Source of the DNA: Hibiscus mutabilis
Lineage: Eukaryota > Streptophyta > Magnoliopsida > Malvales > Malvaceae
DNA: 64,000 nucleotides
Direction: 5' to 3'
Assembly (NCBI GenBank): GCA_019671005.1
Contig: CM033738.1
Coordinates: forward strand, 17,076,202-17,140,201
Made by a program: the position numbers and the translations under genes. The notes under the pieces are model-generated. The model ran no database searches, had not been told where the DNA came from, and saw nothing but the letters and a program-made list of their open reading frames with translations. This document shows positions 1 to 10,912 of the stretch, one piece after another (within the stretch, counting starts at the first letter, position 1; each line of letters begins with the position of its first letter).

Positions 1-562
1 TGTTACTTGAGTCCACACCGGGAATCCGTGTAAAGGGCATTTGTGTAGAAGTTCTCTATATCGCTCCCAAGCCTCGTACATGGATTCATCATCCACTTCT
101 GCCGAAAAGAAGTAATGTCGTTCTGAAGCTTATCGATTAAATTTGTAGGATTAAATCTAGCAAGGAAATCTCGACAAAGATCAGTCCAAGATGCTATGGA
201 TCCGGTAGGAATGCTATTTAGCCATGCTTTCGCCTATCCTCGGTGAATAGGGAATAATCTTAATCGTAAGACATCGGGGTGACTCGTGTATCTTGAACGA
301 GTTGCAAATCTCGAGGAAAGATTTCAGATGTTGTCGTGCATCTTGATTCTTTGAGCCGCCAAATTGACCTATTGTGTTGATCATATTAAACATTACCGGT
401 TTCAACTCAAAGTGGTCGGCTTCAATTTCGGGTGCGACAACTCACGGGTTAAGTCCATCAAGATCTTCTTCAAGATAGTCTCGAATAGTTTACATTTCGT
501 GCAAGAATCACTCCTCCTCCCGCTCGAACATCTTGATTAATATTGCCGTCTTGATTTGCCAT
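1..562 (-). pseudogene. gag: Athila gag, N-terminal part, frameshifted
   Basis: Capsid polyprotein remnant. The likely start is the ATG at 560-562, giving MANQDG. Recognisable blocks across frames are HFELKPVMFNMINTIGQFGG, RQHLKSFLEICNSFKI, a leucine/arginine stretch before AKAWLNSIPTGSIASW, then DFLARFNPTN, NDITSFRQ and YEAWERYRELL near the window edge. This order is that of the retrotransposon gag domain of Athila elements. In-frame stops lie after the first 30 or so codons, and frame changes near 250 and 100 split the blocks, so no capsid can be made. The longest open piece is 214-405. The C-terminal part is outside the window. Confidence 0.85.
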
Positions 563-757
563 TGCTTCTCTTATCCTTCGTCTAAGTCTTTGTAAGGTTC
601 GTTCGATTTCGGATCAAAGGGATATTACGGTGAAGTCGGTCTCGCATACGGTCATATACCAATGCAAAACCAAAGTTTGTTAGCCCTTATTTGAATTTTA
701 AACAAGAAAAATAAAAAGAAAGTGCAAGAAAGTAAAAACAAAGTCGCTATTGCCAAT

Positions 758-774
758 CCGCAACAACGGCGCCA
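758..774 (-). other. primer-binding site, tRNA-Asp type
   Basis: Minus-strand TGGCGCCGTTGTTGCGG lies 7 bp from the LTR edge. Athila and Tat elements usually carry TGGCGCCGTTGCCGGGG, complementary to the 3' end of tRNA-Asp. Two or three bases differ here. Confidence 0.8.
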
Positions 775-1766
775 AAAAACTTGTTGCGCGTAATAAGTGC
801 TACGCAAATGTGCAAGTATACACGTCGCAAGTTATAGTATAAAAGATATCGTCTCCACAGGGATTGGTGCCACTTCAAGAATCTAGTTTCTTGCACTGTA
901 AAAAGTAAAAACACAAGTAATAGATTATAGAAGTTTCAACTAATCTAAAAGGCAAATAAGTAAAAGAAAAGATGAATTCAATTGAGAGAGATAGGCTAGG
1001 TTATCGTGAGTTGAGGTGTGATAGCCGATTGGATTGTCTTGGTAAAAGAGTGCACGGGCAACTCAGTTGCCGTGGAGACTTGTACAACGGGGTTGCCTTG
1101 GCAACTAATTGATGGTTGCTTGGGCGACTAGTTGGGCAACTACTTGGGCGACTGGGCAGCAACTTCAAGGTTCGGCGGAGCGTTCTTCAATGGTTTCTTC
1201 TTATCCCTAAGTCGAAACTCTAGCTACTTGTGCATGCCTTGATAATACATCCCTGCGTGAATCAAGGGTGAACAACAACCAATCTTGCGCTCCTCTTAGC
1301 CGTTGAAATCCTTAACTTATTCCTAAGCCGGATTAATCTTCACCATCATTGGATTGAATAAAGATCATATTCATTCGTTTCTTGAATCTAACTCTCCCGA
1401 TATTAGATAAATGGATGAAATCACGAGATCCTCTCCCAATTCACTCGCAAACAATAATAAGAATCAAGAATGGATAAACCTTGAAATAGAAAAGTGCAAA
1501 CTCTTATTACCTAAACAAAAACCAATAGTTTCTCACAACCACAAAACACAATAACCATAGCCAAGTAAATTTAGTTCATGGCTAGGTTCCAAAGAAACAC
1601 AAGATAAGCAATCCCTAGCATGAACCCAATCGAACAAGGAAGAAAAGATGAAGCTTGTCGAAAATTCCTTGCCCTAGATGCTTGCCGAAAATTCCCCTTG
1701 CTTCCTCTCTTGGAGTTGTCGAAATTCCCTCTTGCTCTCCTCCCTGGAATTGTCGAAATCTCCTTG

Positions 1767-1776
1767 ATATTTATAG
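1767..1776 (-). promoter_or_regulatory. TATA box of the Athila LTR
   Basis: Minus-strand CTATAAATAT within AGCCCTATAAATATCAAGG. It sits mid-LTR, where the U3/R boundary of a long Athila LTR is expected. It would drive minus-strand transcription toward gag. Confidence 0.6.
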
Positions 1777-2021
1777 GGCTAGGCCAAAGTCCTTCTTTGA
1801 GGAGGAGTTTGAGTTGGAATTAAATTATCTTTAAAGAATATAATTCTTTATTATAATTTTATTCCTATTAGAACTTCTCCTATCCTCTTGGAATTTAATT
1901 CTTCTTTAATCTCTGCATGGCAATCAAATTCCTTTGGGCTTGGACCTTGCTCCATGTCATCTTGGGCTTGTAAAATCATGAATTTCGACATCCATATTGC
2001 TTTTGGTCTTTGTCGACAAAT

Positions 2022-2115
2022 GCCATGGCAACTGGCTCGGCGTCTCCTTCATGCACTGCCCTGGCAACTAGCTCGGCATATCCTTCATGCATTGCCCTAG
2101 CAACTAGCTCGGCAT
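2022..2115. repeat. 36-bp minisatellite in the Athila LTR, about 2.6 units
   Basis: Units start at 2022, 2058 and 2094; the last is cut after 22 bp. The core is GCCCTGGCAACTAGCTCGGC followed by a CTCCTTCATGC block. A looser cluster of the same GGCAACT core lies at 1057-1150. Confidence 0.8.
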
Positions 2116-2330
2116 TGCTTTGGCAAGTGATCCTGCACATACACACACAAAAACACACCAAAGCAGCATCTATTTCCACAAAAATCACCAAGTTATGTAA
2201 TCAAGCTCAACGAATGAAGGAAACATGGATTAATGCATGAATGGCTAACTATGCAACTAATATGAGCCTAAGTCTAACAATAATATGAGTAAAAAGGGTA
2301 AGAAAAATAGTACTTTTGAACACTTATCAC

Positions 2331-2444
2331 TCCTCCTTGTCCTGATTGAGCTGAGATATTATTATTAATCTCATTACTACCACTACCGGCTTCTTCTAAC
2401 ATTTCTCATTCCATAGCTTGTCTAGAACTCCCTGATTCAGACAT
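2331..2444 (-). pseudogene. gag: chromovirus gag N-terminus, interrupted
   Basis: Starts at the ATG at 2442-2444 with MSESGSSRQAME. It has an in-frame TGA after 12 codons, then continues EMLEEAGSGSNEINNNISAQ up to the Athila insertion point. Low-complexity Ser/Asn/Glu-rich N-termini are common in plant chromovirus gag. The start is supported by its place about 150 bp downstream of the primer-binding site. It is broken by both the stop and the insertion. Confidence 0.65.
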
Positions 2445-2589
2445 CTATAACCACATAACTACATTAGTAAGGAGCGACAACCATCAATTTCATAAACATC
2501 ATATCAATAATATTGATATTCTAGTGGCATGTACACACTTTTCAACATAAAACAACTTTAAGTTCAACCGAGAATCGGCTAAACCTACA

Positions 2590-2601
2590 GCTCTAATACC
2601 A
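2590..2601 (-). other. primer-binding site, initiator-Met tRNA type
   Basis: Minus-strand TGGTATTAGAGC, one base from the usual TGGTATCAGAGC, 5 bp inside the LTR edge at 2607. Confidence 0.8.
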
Positions 2602-2606
2602 TTAAA

Positions 2607-4247
2607 TGTAACACCCCTTACCCTATCCATCACTGAATACGAGTTAGAGATGTCACATGATGCTTGTACAATAGTTCTTATTTCAAAATCTGTAAAATTT
2701 TGTTTCTTTAAAATATAAATAATTTACCATTTCGAAAAGAATATTTAATCGCGTAAAATTTAAAACTAATATTTCTAAGTTCAATCTGAACCTAGATTCA
2801 GGCAGCAACATGGCAGTTCAATTCTAATTTATATGATTAATAAAACTACCTAAATTAAAAATCATTTGGATAGATAATAAAATACGATTTCAAACATATT
2901 TAATTAATAATATCCACTATAAGTTTCCATACTCATGTTTATCACATCACAACCATTTCAAAAATTTTCTTATCAAAGTAACCCAAAACATTTATAATTT
3001 ACATGCCAACTAATAATACCAAAAAGGGACACCGGGGATGTCTTACTGATAACGAGGTTTTCAAAATAGATGATGTCTTCTCTTGCAGCTCCTTACTCCT
3101 TACGTTCTTTTACCTACGCATGAAACATTCACACGCAAAGTATAAACTTAGTGAGGCAACTATTATTTCAATTAATCTTTGTAATAAATAATTCAATAAA
3201 TAACATTGAAATTAATAGTTCATGTAAGTAAGGCAGATCATACCAAAAACCGCTGTTCAAAAATTAATATCACTTTCACTTAATCATTTCATTTGCACAT
3301 TTCACTATTATTTAAATCATAGCCCAATGTAAGATAAATGAGAATGTATGGTATGCGAGTCACTATTGAGCATGCACATGTGCGGCATCAACTAATTTGT
3401 TGTGCCAAAATAAAACACTATATCACTCTATCACTGTATAACTGTTGTAAACTTATACATCATCACTGTATCACTAGGTCATAGCTGTAAAACACAGCAT
3501 CACTGTTTCACTTTATAACTATTGTACACTTATACAACATCACGGTATCATTATACTCCCACCTCATTCGCATGCCAATTATACCAAGATATCTCATAAT
3601 GCATACAATGGGCTTTAAACATTCACTGTCATTTATCATTCACTTATTTAAAATATCAAAAGATATTAACATTTCACAATATCATATAAAAGTGCATTTG
3701 ACAGTTCATACCCAAAAATTATTCATATTACATTAAAAAATATAGTAGAGATGCACTCACATGTTGCCTCATCTTTAATTAAAAAGTATGGGTAAAATGA
3801 CTAAAATACCATTAATTAATACATGTATTCACAAAATGCAGTTACGCACTATATTAAAATACTGCCTTCAATTTTAAATCAATTAAAAACGTTTGCAAAA
3901 TGAAATGCCATATTCTTCAAGTCATCTTACAACTCCCTTCAAAAATTTCATCACATTCCGAGCTCATACGATTACCCGAATCCCATTTAAACTTTAACTG
4001 TAATTTCCCAATAATCGAAACATCGAATCGAACCAACAATTTTATATTCGATTCACACCCTTATGTGATCTATTTATTTATGGAATAAAAATAATTATTG
4101 GGAAAATTACCATGTTGGTCCTTGAATTTTCTTAACTTTTCACTTTGGTCACCAAACTTTAACAATTTACATTTTAGTCACTAAACTAAAACCACCAACT
4201 TTTAATTCTTTGCAAATTAGTCACTAACTAATTATTGGGGTATTACA
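2607..4247 (-). repeat. 5' LTR of the left chromovirus
   Basis: 1641 bp, opening TGTAACACCC and closing GGGGTATTACA on the plus strand. It contains the block (near 3110-3160) that matches the other chromovirus LTRs here, including a decayed hairpin at 3136-3151. Imperfect short repeats built on TCACTGTATAACTGTTGTA fill 3415-3550. Confidence 0.8.
3136..3151. other. decayed LTR palindrome
   Basis: CAAAGTATAAACTTAG. It sits at the position of CTAAGTA..TACTTAG in the sister LTRs, about 530 bp from the U5 end of the LTR, with mismatches in the stem. Confidence 0.5.
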
Positions 4248-5286
4248 GATATATGTGCCTGACACGTCTTCTCTTGTCAGGAATCTTACATGTAACATAA
4301 TAAAGTCATCAATACTCAAACATACAAAATGTACCTATTCCTGTACAGTTTCAATACTAATCGTGTACAATGTTCACGTTCATGTATATTTACATGTTCA
4401 TTTGTAACTGGGTGTATCGAAATGTATATAAGAGGTTCGATACATATAACGAGAACGACCACATTAAATGTTACCATATCCTATAAGATTTTAGGTTCGT
4501 ATTGAAGAATATCAAAATGCTAAGTATAGTATCGATACTTATCGATGGTAAAATGATGCCAAACATTTTTAATGATGTACTCAACTCTGATTAAGTTGTC
4601 AAAATCCCATAATATTAGCTACATTTGTTCGTTCGAGGAACCGATGTGTGCTGAGAAATATGATCACCAACTCAAACACAAATTGTGATTAGATTAAAAA
4701 GTACGATTGAAATTTTATACATGGTTCATTGCTACTGAGCTAGCTCAGTTCAGTTAAAATGAATGGAAGAAGAGTATGTTTTTGTGATGTTGAAGTCTGT
4801 TAATATATTAGATGTGACGTTCAATTTCTCAATTATTTGTTCTTTCTCATGTCGTCTCCTGGAATTACGTACACAAATAGAGTCTTCTTCTGTGGAAGGT
4901 GGAAAACCTCATGGGATTCTTGATGAACTAACCCCTTCATCAAAATTTACACACAACTCGATGTTGGTCCCCCTACACGGTTGTATCTCCTAAACATCTT
5001 GCGAAGGTCGCTTGCATTACATATCTTTAGCATGTAATGAGCTTTAGGGTCGGGCTCATCAACAGGGATTTTGGCTTCCAATGAAGACAATTTCTTCCTT
5101 TTTGATTGCTAACCTCTGTGGAAATCAACTCAAACAAATCATCATTCTTGATGTTTCTGTTGAATAAAGTGTAGAGGTATGCTCCTAAAAAGAAAACGGT
5201 TGCAGAAAATCTTACCATAATTTTAAATATGAATATCTAAAAAATATGGTAAGTGTAGAAGTATTTATAGAAGATTTGTAAGGGTA
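4248..5286. other. unassigned AT-rich DNA, no gene recognised
   Basis: Between the chromovirus LTR and a minisatellite. It holds a perfect 12-bp palindrome AGTATCGATACT at 4528-4539 and other TCGATAC words (4415-4445). Short open frames exist (4763-4993 plus, 5027-5218 minus) but I recognise no domain in either, and codon content does not distinguish them from chance. It could be the decayed end of another transposon or non-coding host sequence. Confidence 0.4.
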
Positions 5287-6130
5287 ATATGTTACTGATA
5301 TTCAATTTGCGGTTCAGCACCTAAAATGTTATCGATAATCAGTTTGGGGTTTAGCACCTAAAATATTACTGATAATTAGTTTGGGGTTCGACACTTAAAA
5401 TATTATTGATAATTAGTTTAGGGTTTGACACCTAAAGTGTTAACGGTATTTATTTTGGGGTTTGGAACCTAAAATGTTGCTGATAATTAGTTTAGGGTTT
5501 GGCACCTAAAATGTCAATGAAATTCAGTTTGGGGTTCAACACCTAAAATGTTACCCAAAGTGAGTTTCAGGTTGGACACCTAAAATGTTATCGAAATTCA
5601 ATTTGGGGGTCGGTACTTAAATTGTTATAGGCAATGAGTTTGGGGTTCGTGACATATAATGTTATCAAAAATCAGTTTTGTGTTCTGAATCCAAAATGTT
5701 ACCGAAAATTAGTTTGGGGTTTGGACCTAAAAATGTTAATGAAATTCAGTTGAGGGTCGGCACCTAAAATGTTACCTACATTCAGTTTGACTCTAAAATG
5801 TTAATGAAATTCAATTCAGGGTCGGCACCTAAAATGTCATCGACATTTAGTTTGACTCTAAAATGTTAATGAAATTTAGTTTCGGGATCGGCACCTAAAA
5901 TGTTATCTACATTCAGTTTGGCGTTAGGGAACCTAAATTATTACCGAGATATTGAACTTTTTAAGTTGAGTGAAACATTTCATTCGCCACCTAAAATGTT
6001 ACCAAAAACCAGTTTGAGTGGTTAGGGAACCTAAAATATTACGAACATATTTCACTTTCTAAGTTTGAAGGGAAATATTTAACTCTGGACCCAAAATGTT
6101 AGAAAAACCAGTTTAGGAGTAAAACATTTC
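5287..6130. repeat. 37-bp minisatellite, about 20 diverged units
   Basis: Units share GTTTGGGGTTYGGCACCTAA, then AATGTTAYCGAAATTCA. From 5305 the period stays at 37 bp for about ten units with no net indel. Later units of about 36, 29, 36 and 29 bp show internal deletions, and beyond about 5940 the array fades into longer, poorly matching units. Divergence between neighbours is large, so the array is old. It ends about 190 bp upstream of a TATA box. Confidence 0.9.
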
Positions 6131-6319
6131 ATTAGCCAGCTGGAAATATTAACCAAAACCTATTTGAATTGGTTGGTAACATGTAACTGGGAAAACAGGT
6201 TTCTTCGTATAGTAGCCGCATTTTAAGCTGCCGCACAGTAAACCTACCCCGTTACTATCCATTTATCCCTTCTAGTCTCTTCATTTGCTATCTTTTTCAC
6301 TCCCTCTATTTTTTACACA

Positions 6320-6328
6320 ATATAAATA
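6320..6328 (+). promoter_or_regulatory. TATA-type core promoter
   Basis: ATATAAATAGGGG is followed about 30 bp later by an A/C-rich stretch with AACACACAACAAAC, which is typical of a plant transcription start and leader. No open frame of note follows, so any transcript would be non-coding or belong to a dead gene or transposon. Confidence 0.45.
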
Positions 6329-6339
6329 GGGGTGACAAC

Positions 6340-7150
6340 CTACTCATTTAACACACAACAAACATTTTCACATATATTTCCTCTAAAATTTGGTTATGTT
6401 TTGGTGATAAAAAAGACAAGGTTAAGTTTGTTTTGTTCAGTAAAGTTGTGTTTCTTGCATTGGAAGTTTGTTGTTGTATCATAAAATATACACGTCTAAC
6501 ATTCCCAAGCACTAGGGAGAGGATAAATCTATCTTAAGGAGATTGTTTATACATACCTCAACAAATTCTACTTTCAATTACATCATGTCTAGAAGTGTAG
6601 TGTAACAATTGCTATTTTCGGCTGAATTTCTATTCCGTTTCACATTTTTTTAGTTATTCTTTGTTTGATAGTTTGTCACTTTATATATACATAATATTAA
6701 TATTAGATTATTACTGCTCTTTGTTTTAACAATCTTAAGACAAAAAACTAAATCTAATATGTATAACTATTCTGAGTAGTGGACCTTAAATTGAGTATGC
6801 TTAATAAGATACTATTGTATAAAAACTATCTAGCATAATTTTCTAAGATACCATAATAAAAGAAAGAAAGTATTTATGAATGGCTAATTGGAAAACATTA
6901 TGGAAGTGCATGTCTAGGATTAGTTCTTTGAAATACCTAGCATTTGAACCTATCTTTCTTAAATGGAACCTACCTGTTGCATTATTTATTATTTTACTGA
7001 CTATTCTTAAATATAATAAGTTCTAATCCATGGTGAACATATTATATTTTGTTAATAGTAGGAAGTCACTTCTAAATTTTTCGTAAATATACTACTGTAA
7101 AGCAACAATTAGTAATAATGACAAAGAACACATAATCAAATTTGCGTAAC
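6340..7150. other. unassigned AT-rich DNA downstream of the TATA box
   Basis: No open frame above about 60 codons and no recognised repeat. The first 150 bp could be a leader (for example around GGTTAAGTTTGTTTTGTTC). The rest is low-complexity AT-rich sequence up to the LINE 5' region. Confidence 0.35.
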
Positions 7151-7408
7151 GTGTTTCAAAATTGATATGATTTCAATTGCCGCAGAAGAGGCCATAAGCC
7201 TAGTTCGACTTTGAAGCCGGGGGATTCAAACCTGGAGTTATAGGAAATTGTCTGTAGTGTTGGAAAGTAGATTTTTTCTCATTTGATTCCTTTTCTTTTA
7301 GTGTTTTCTTTAGTATTCGATACCATTTGATCTCTAATTTTCGTTTGAATTCGAGTTTTTTTTTTATTGAAAGTTGAAGTGTTAGATATATTCTATTGAT
7401 GTAATTTT

Positions 7409-8866
7409 ATGGTGGCAATGAGTAATCAAGGGTGTTGGACTCTTTTTGTGAAAAATATAGCAACACAATTGCATTAGAAGGGGCTATGGCAATGATTCGA
7501 TCAACATAAACAGGTTGTGGATGTCTTCATTTCGATCAAATAGGCATGGGATGGTTCTCGTTTCGGTTTTGTGCATACACGTTCTGAGGAGGACGCAAGG
7601 AGGGTGATGGGACGATTAAATGGATTATGGCTATATGGATCCAAAGTGCCAGTTTCTTTTGTGACCAGAAATGTGTGAAATTCATATTAGTAACAAAAAA
7701 TTGAAGGTCTCGCCGCATTCTACTGCAACCAAATTATCAATGGGAAAAATGAAATTTAGAAACCAATATGAAAAAAAGGGAATTGAGGATTTGGACATGG
7801 TTAGAATTTTGCAAAATGTGTGATGGGATGGTACAGACGAATGCATGGGATTGCATCGCTGTTCAAGGAATTGAGGGAGGCTAATTTGACTAATCTTTTC
7901 TAATGCGTGTTGCGGGAGCATGAGTCCGTTTGATGTTTGACAGTGTAGAATCTCGTCGAGCGAGACTTGGTAAAGAAGGATGGGATCATTGGTTTGAGAA
8001 AGTTGTAGAATAGTCACCTGAGCTAGACAAAGGTGATCAACGAGTGTGACCGGCGATTAGTGGTTTGCTGATGCATGCTTAGACGCGTGATACATTTGCA
8101 AATGTCACTATAATTTGGGGAAATTGGTGCATATTGAAGACGATATGCTTGAACCAATTTCGTTTGAAAGGGCAGAATTTTGATAGAGATGGAGTGTATG
8201 AACATAGTTAATGGGACTACAAACTTCAATGTGATAGTACGCGTTTTTTGCGTTCAGGTCTACGAAATGGAAGTAAAGAGTGTCAGCACATTGTGAAGAG
8301 GTTAGATTAACGGATGATAATGCTGAACAGAAAAATGAATGTGAGGTTGAGATGAGAGGCGAGAAACATTTGGGACTATATACGGAGGGAGAGGAACATG
8401 CTAGTAATACACAAGTTTCAAAATGGGATCCTACTTTATTGATAAAAGATACGTGTGTTAGTGCTACAGACAATCAAGAGGAGATAGTGTGGAAGAAAAA
8501 TGTTTTATGTGAGGGGTCGCCAAGTGGATTTATGGGTAATGTGCCTTCTGGCTCGAGTAATTGGATGATCGATGAAGAGGTTGGTATAATACAATGGGAT
8601 AAAAATACACAGCAATGACCATCTGTCAATCTTATAGAGGAAGATAATGTGTGGGTAAACTTTCATGTGGGCTGCATTGGGAATGACGTGTCTTATGAAC
8701 AACATATTGTTGGGTCGTGTGAAGTTGAGGTTGTGGCTTCAGATGTTGAGGATCGTGAGATAACTGAACGCAAACTAGAGAAAAAAACGACGAGTACGAC
8801 CAAAGAAAATTTTGAAAAGAATGAAAGGGGTGGTGAGCGTGTCGCTAACGGAGTCCGATTTTGTTA
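7409..8866 (+). pseudogene. LINE ORF1: RRM plus DUF4283-like protein, broken
   Basis: ORF1 nucleic-acid-binding protein of a plant L1-type LINE. Possible starts are at 7409 and 7418 (MSNQG). RNP2 is LFVKNI and RNP1-like is SRFGFVHT; the RRM ends near LNGLWLYGSKVPVSF (about 7680). A DUF4283-like half follows in shifted frames up to about 8290, ending GRILIEMECMNIVN and FNVIVRVF. The acidic tail 8280-8866 is open except for one stop at 8616. More than a dozen stops and frame changes exclude function. This plan matches many dicot LINE ORF1 proteins. The product would bind LINE RNA. Confidence 0.7.
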
Positions 8867-8986
8867 ATAAACAACAAGCAATTTTCAGGAGGCTCGAGAG
8901 ACAACTAAACTAGGAGGTTTGATTGGTGCAAAAACTATTGGGAATGAAGATAATATTTTGAAGGTTATAGCTCGTTTGATTAAGGA

Positions 8987-9521
8987 ATGAGAATGGAACC
9001 TTTAAGAGGCGAGATGCGTGTGTTGTCCTAGAATGTGGGGGGTTGAGATCGTTGACGAAAAGAAAATCGGTTCAAAAATTATTGTGACAGCATGTATAGT
9101 TCACGTTTTAGGATAGAATCGACGGTGATTGAAAGGAATTTGGTTGCTATAAAAGATATGTGGTTGGAGGAGGATTGGGTTTGTGGCATGTTTAATGTCT
9201 ATGCCCCTTGTGTGTTCGAAGAACATGTTGGGTTATGGGATGCATTTCATGCTAGGATGTCGGCCCATTCGGTACCATGGTGCGTAGGGGGCGATTTTAA
9301 CATGGTTATATCAATAGATGAAAGATGATGTTGTGTGGGGGAGTTACAAGAGAGAAGATGGATTTTGGCATTTGTGGCATTGGTTCAATCAGATTGATGA
9401 GATTTTTTTAGCACCGCCTTGTATTTGTTTTCACACGGTATGTCGAGAGACCAATAGGATGGAGGATGCTTTGACAAAAGGAGGTGTGGATCGCACGTCA
9501 TGGTTTTGCTTGTTTGTTTAG
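8987..9521 (+). pseudogene. LINE ORF2 remnant: endonuclease start fused to RNase H tail
   Basis: Starts MRMEPLRGEMRVLS, followed by a stop where Trp is expected in the SWNVRGL block of AP-type endonucleases. Then FNVYAPC and GGDFNMVISIDER (9092-9325) mark the metal-binding endonuclease core. At about 9325-9332 the sequence jumps to HLWHWFNQIDEI and CRETNRMEDALTKGGVDRTSW, the C-terminus of the ORF2 RNase H domain. About 3 kb of a normal ORF2, including all reverse transcriptase motifs, is absent. The element could only have moved in trans, or was deleted after insertion. Confidence 0.75.
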
Positions 9522-9815
9522 TGTTTCCTGAGTCATTTTTTGTTTGTCCTTGTAAGTCCCTTTTTCGTGCTTCTTTACGGGTGTTTACTTTTATTTGGCT
9601 TTCGAGGATTTACGTCTTTCTTTTTAGATAGTTATGGTGTTAGTGTGTGACGTTTTGTGCTTTTGTTTTGTTCTTGGTGTTTGGTTCTTTTCTATGATTA
9701 TCTTGGTGTACTCTTTTCTCCAATCTAGTTTATGGACGCTTTTAATGAGACACTGGATAATTCTGTGTATGATTTATCTTAATAACACCAAATTTTTTGG
9801 TAAAAAACAATAACG
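9522..9815 (+). other. 3' UTR of the plus-strand LINE
   Basis: T-rich, with TTTTAATGAGACACTGGATAA near 9740, a counterpart of the TTTTAATGAGGCTTGTGATAA of the opposite LINE (16110-16130). It ends in GGTAAAAAACAATAACG with no long poly(A). Confidence 0.55.
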
Positions 9816-10900
9816 TGTTAGAAAATGGGTGGCTAATAATCCAAGGAAAATAAAACAGAAAAAATAAAATAAATACTGATTTTAAAGTTGAATAAAATGA
9901 ACAAACCATAAAATTAAATATAACAAAATTTAAAACATAAATTTAATATTAACGCAATAAATCAGAACCGTTCACTTGCATTCGGGCAACAATTCGAATG
10001 AACAGATTTGTTGAGGCCTCTGAAATCACAGTTTCCTTAAGACAGATTCATTCGCTCCTATGGTGCTTGAGAAATGTTGGACGTCTATCTCTCAGGATAC
10101 AACAACAGAATGATCAACTACAATAGCACAGATGTAGAGATCACAAACTGGAATCTTGCATTCTTCTATCACCGTGGAAAATGGAAAACAAATGCAAGAT
10201 GTTTTTTAAAAGAAAAATGAGGAGAGTTGAGAGGAAATTCTCTTCACTTGCAATGCTCATTGTGTGTTGTGTTATGTATTCTCTTCTTGCTGAAGCCTCC
10301 TTTTATAGGCGAGCAAATGGAGAGTTCTAGTCACAATTGAACTCAAATTCAAATTCAACAAAAAAAATTATCTGATAAAATCTATCTAAACGTAAATATT
10401 CAGATTCATAAAATCTATTTTGAATTTCAAATTTTTTGGCTGATTCTTGGATGAGGAAATCAAATTTGGGCTAAAATTTTAGCAGGTCCATCCTAGGTCT
10501 CACCGATATGGACATTCATGTCGCCCATGTCGTGTAGGTGGGCCCCAACCCGAATAGGTTCGGCGGGATTGGATTTCCACCCCATGTGCTTGCGTGCGAG
10601 ACACAGTCTTTAGTAAGCTTATTCAACAACCCCTTGGTTGGTTCCACTTTATATACACCTCTCACACTTGGCCTCTAACCAATATGGGATTTAAGCTTAC
10701 TATTTCCTCACCAATCTTTGCAAGTTCCCTACTTTGAGTATCAATATCTCATTCATCACTCAACCAATTTAAGCATATAAGATATCATTGTAAAGATCTC
10801 ATGGAGTAGAATATAAATTGATAAACTCATGATTCAATTCTCCATCTTTACCCATTTAAGATATGCCTCAAAGTTTCCATATTATCACAAAATTCCAACA
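9816..10900 (-). repeat. 3' LTR of the copia element
   Basis: 1085 bp, matching 14909-16027. Immediately inside it is the polypurine tract (minus-strand CATGTGGGGGAT, 10901-10912). A TATAAAAGG box lies near 10300 on the minus strand. Confidence 0.9.
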
Positions 10901-10912
10901 ATCCCCCACATG
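10901..10912 (-). other. copia polypurine tract
   Basis: Minus-strand CATGTGGGGGAT directly upstream of the 3' LTR, which starts TGTTGGAATTTTG in the sense direction. It would prime plus-strand DNA synthesis. Confidence 0.7.

Larger units (their letters stand above)
1..2329 (-). mobile_element. Athila-type Ty3/gypsy retrotransposon, 5' part
   Basis: The 5' end of an LTR retrotransposon read on the minus strand. In its own order it has a 1548-bp LTR (2329 to 782), a 7-bp spacer, a primer-binding site of the TGGCGCCGTTG type, a leader of about 200 bp and a broken gag that runs off the window edge. The LTR starts TGATAAGTG and ends CGCAACA in the sense direction. The gag resembles the Athila lineage. 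The right LTR end abuts the gag start of a chromovirus at 2330, so this element inserted into that older one. The other LTR and its target-site copy lie outside the window. Confidence 0.85.
782..2329 (-). repeat. 5' LTR of the Athila-type element
   Basis: Bounded by TG at 782 and CA at 2329 on the plus strand. The inner edge is fixed by the adjacent primer-binding site and the outer edge by the sudden change to chromovirus gag sequence. The LTR contains GGCAACT-type short repeats (about 1057-1150 and 2022-2115) and a TATA box near 1770. No partner LTR is in the window, so age cannot be estimated. Confidence 0.8.
2330..4247 (-). mobile_element. Ty3/gypsy chromovirus, 5' LTR plus gag start
   Basis: Minus-strand element with LTR (4247 to 2607), iMet-type primer-binding site and the first codons of gag. 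It is cut at 2330 by the Athila insertion. The stretch 2440-2640 closely matches 57570-57740, the same part of the 10.9-kb chromovirus at the other end of the window. The rest of the element should lie left of the window beyond the Athila copy. Confidence 0.8.
7150..9815 (+). mobile_element. L1-like LINE, internally deleted (plus strand)
   Basis: Non-LTR retrotransposon remnant: putative 5' UTR, broken ORF1 with an RNA-recognition motif, the start of ORF2 with endonuclease motifs, then a direct jump to the RNase H C-terminus and a T-rich 3' UTR of about 290 bp. The reverse transcriptase is missing altogether. The 3' end meets the copia LTR at 9816. The 5' boundary is uncertain; 7150 is an estimate. 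A second LINE with the same plan lies on the other side of the copia element in opposite orientation. Confidence 0.75.

Noticed and set aside
4763..5218. Possible host gene exons
   Set aside because: No domain recognised, no splice-site-consistent pair of frames, and open length is within chance for AT-rich DNA.
5287..6130. CRISPR-like array
   Set aside because: Contiguous 37-bp units with no unique spacers, in plant nuclear DNA.
7682..8473. Minus-strand open frames of 111 and 121 codons
   Set aside because: They are antisense to the LINE ORF1, whose sense strand shows the RRM and downstream domain motifs.
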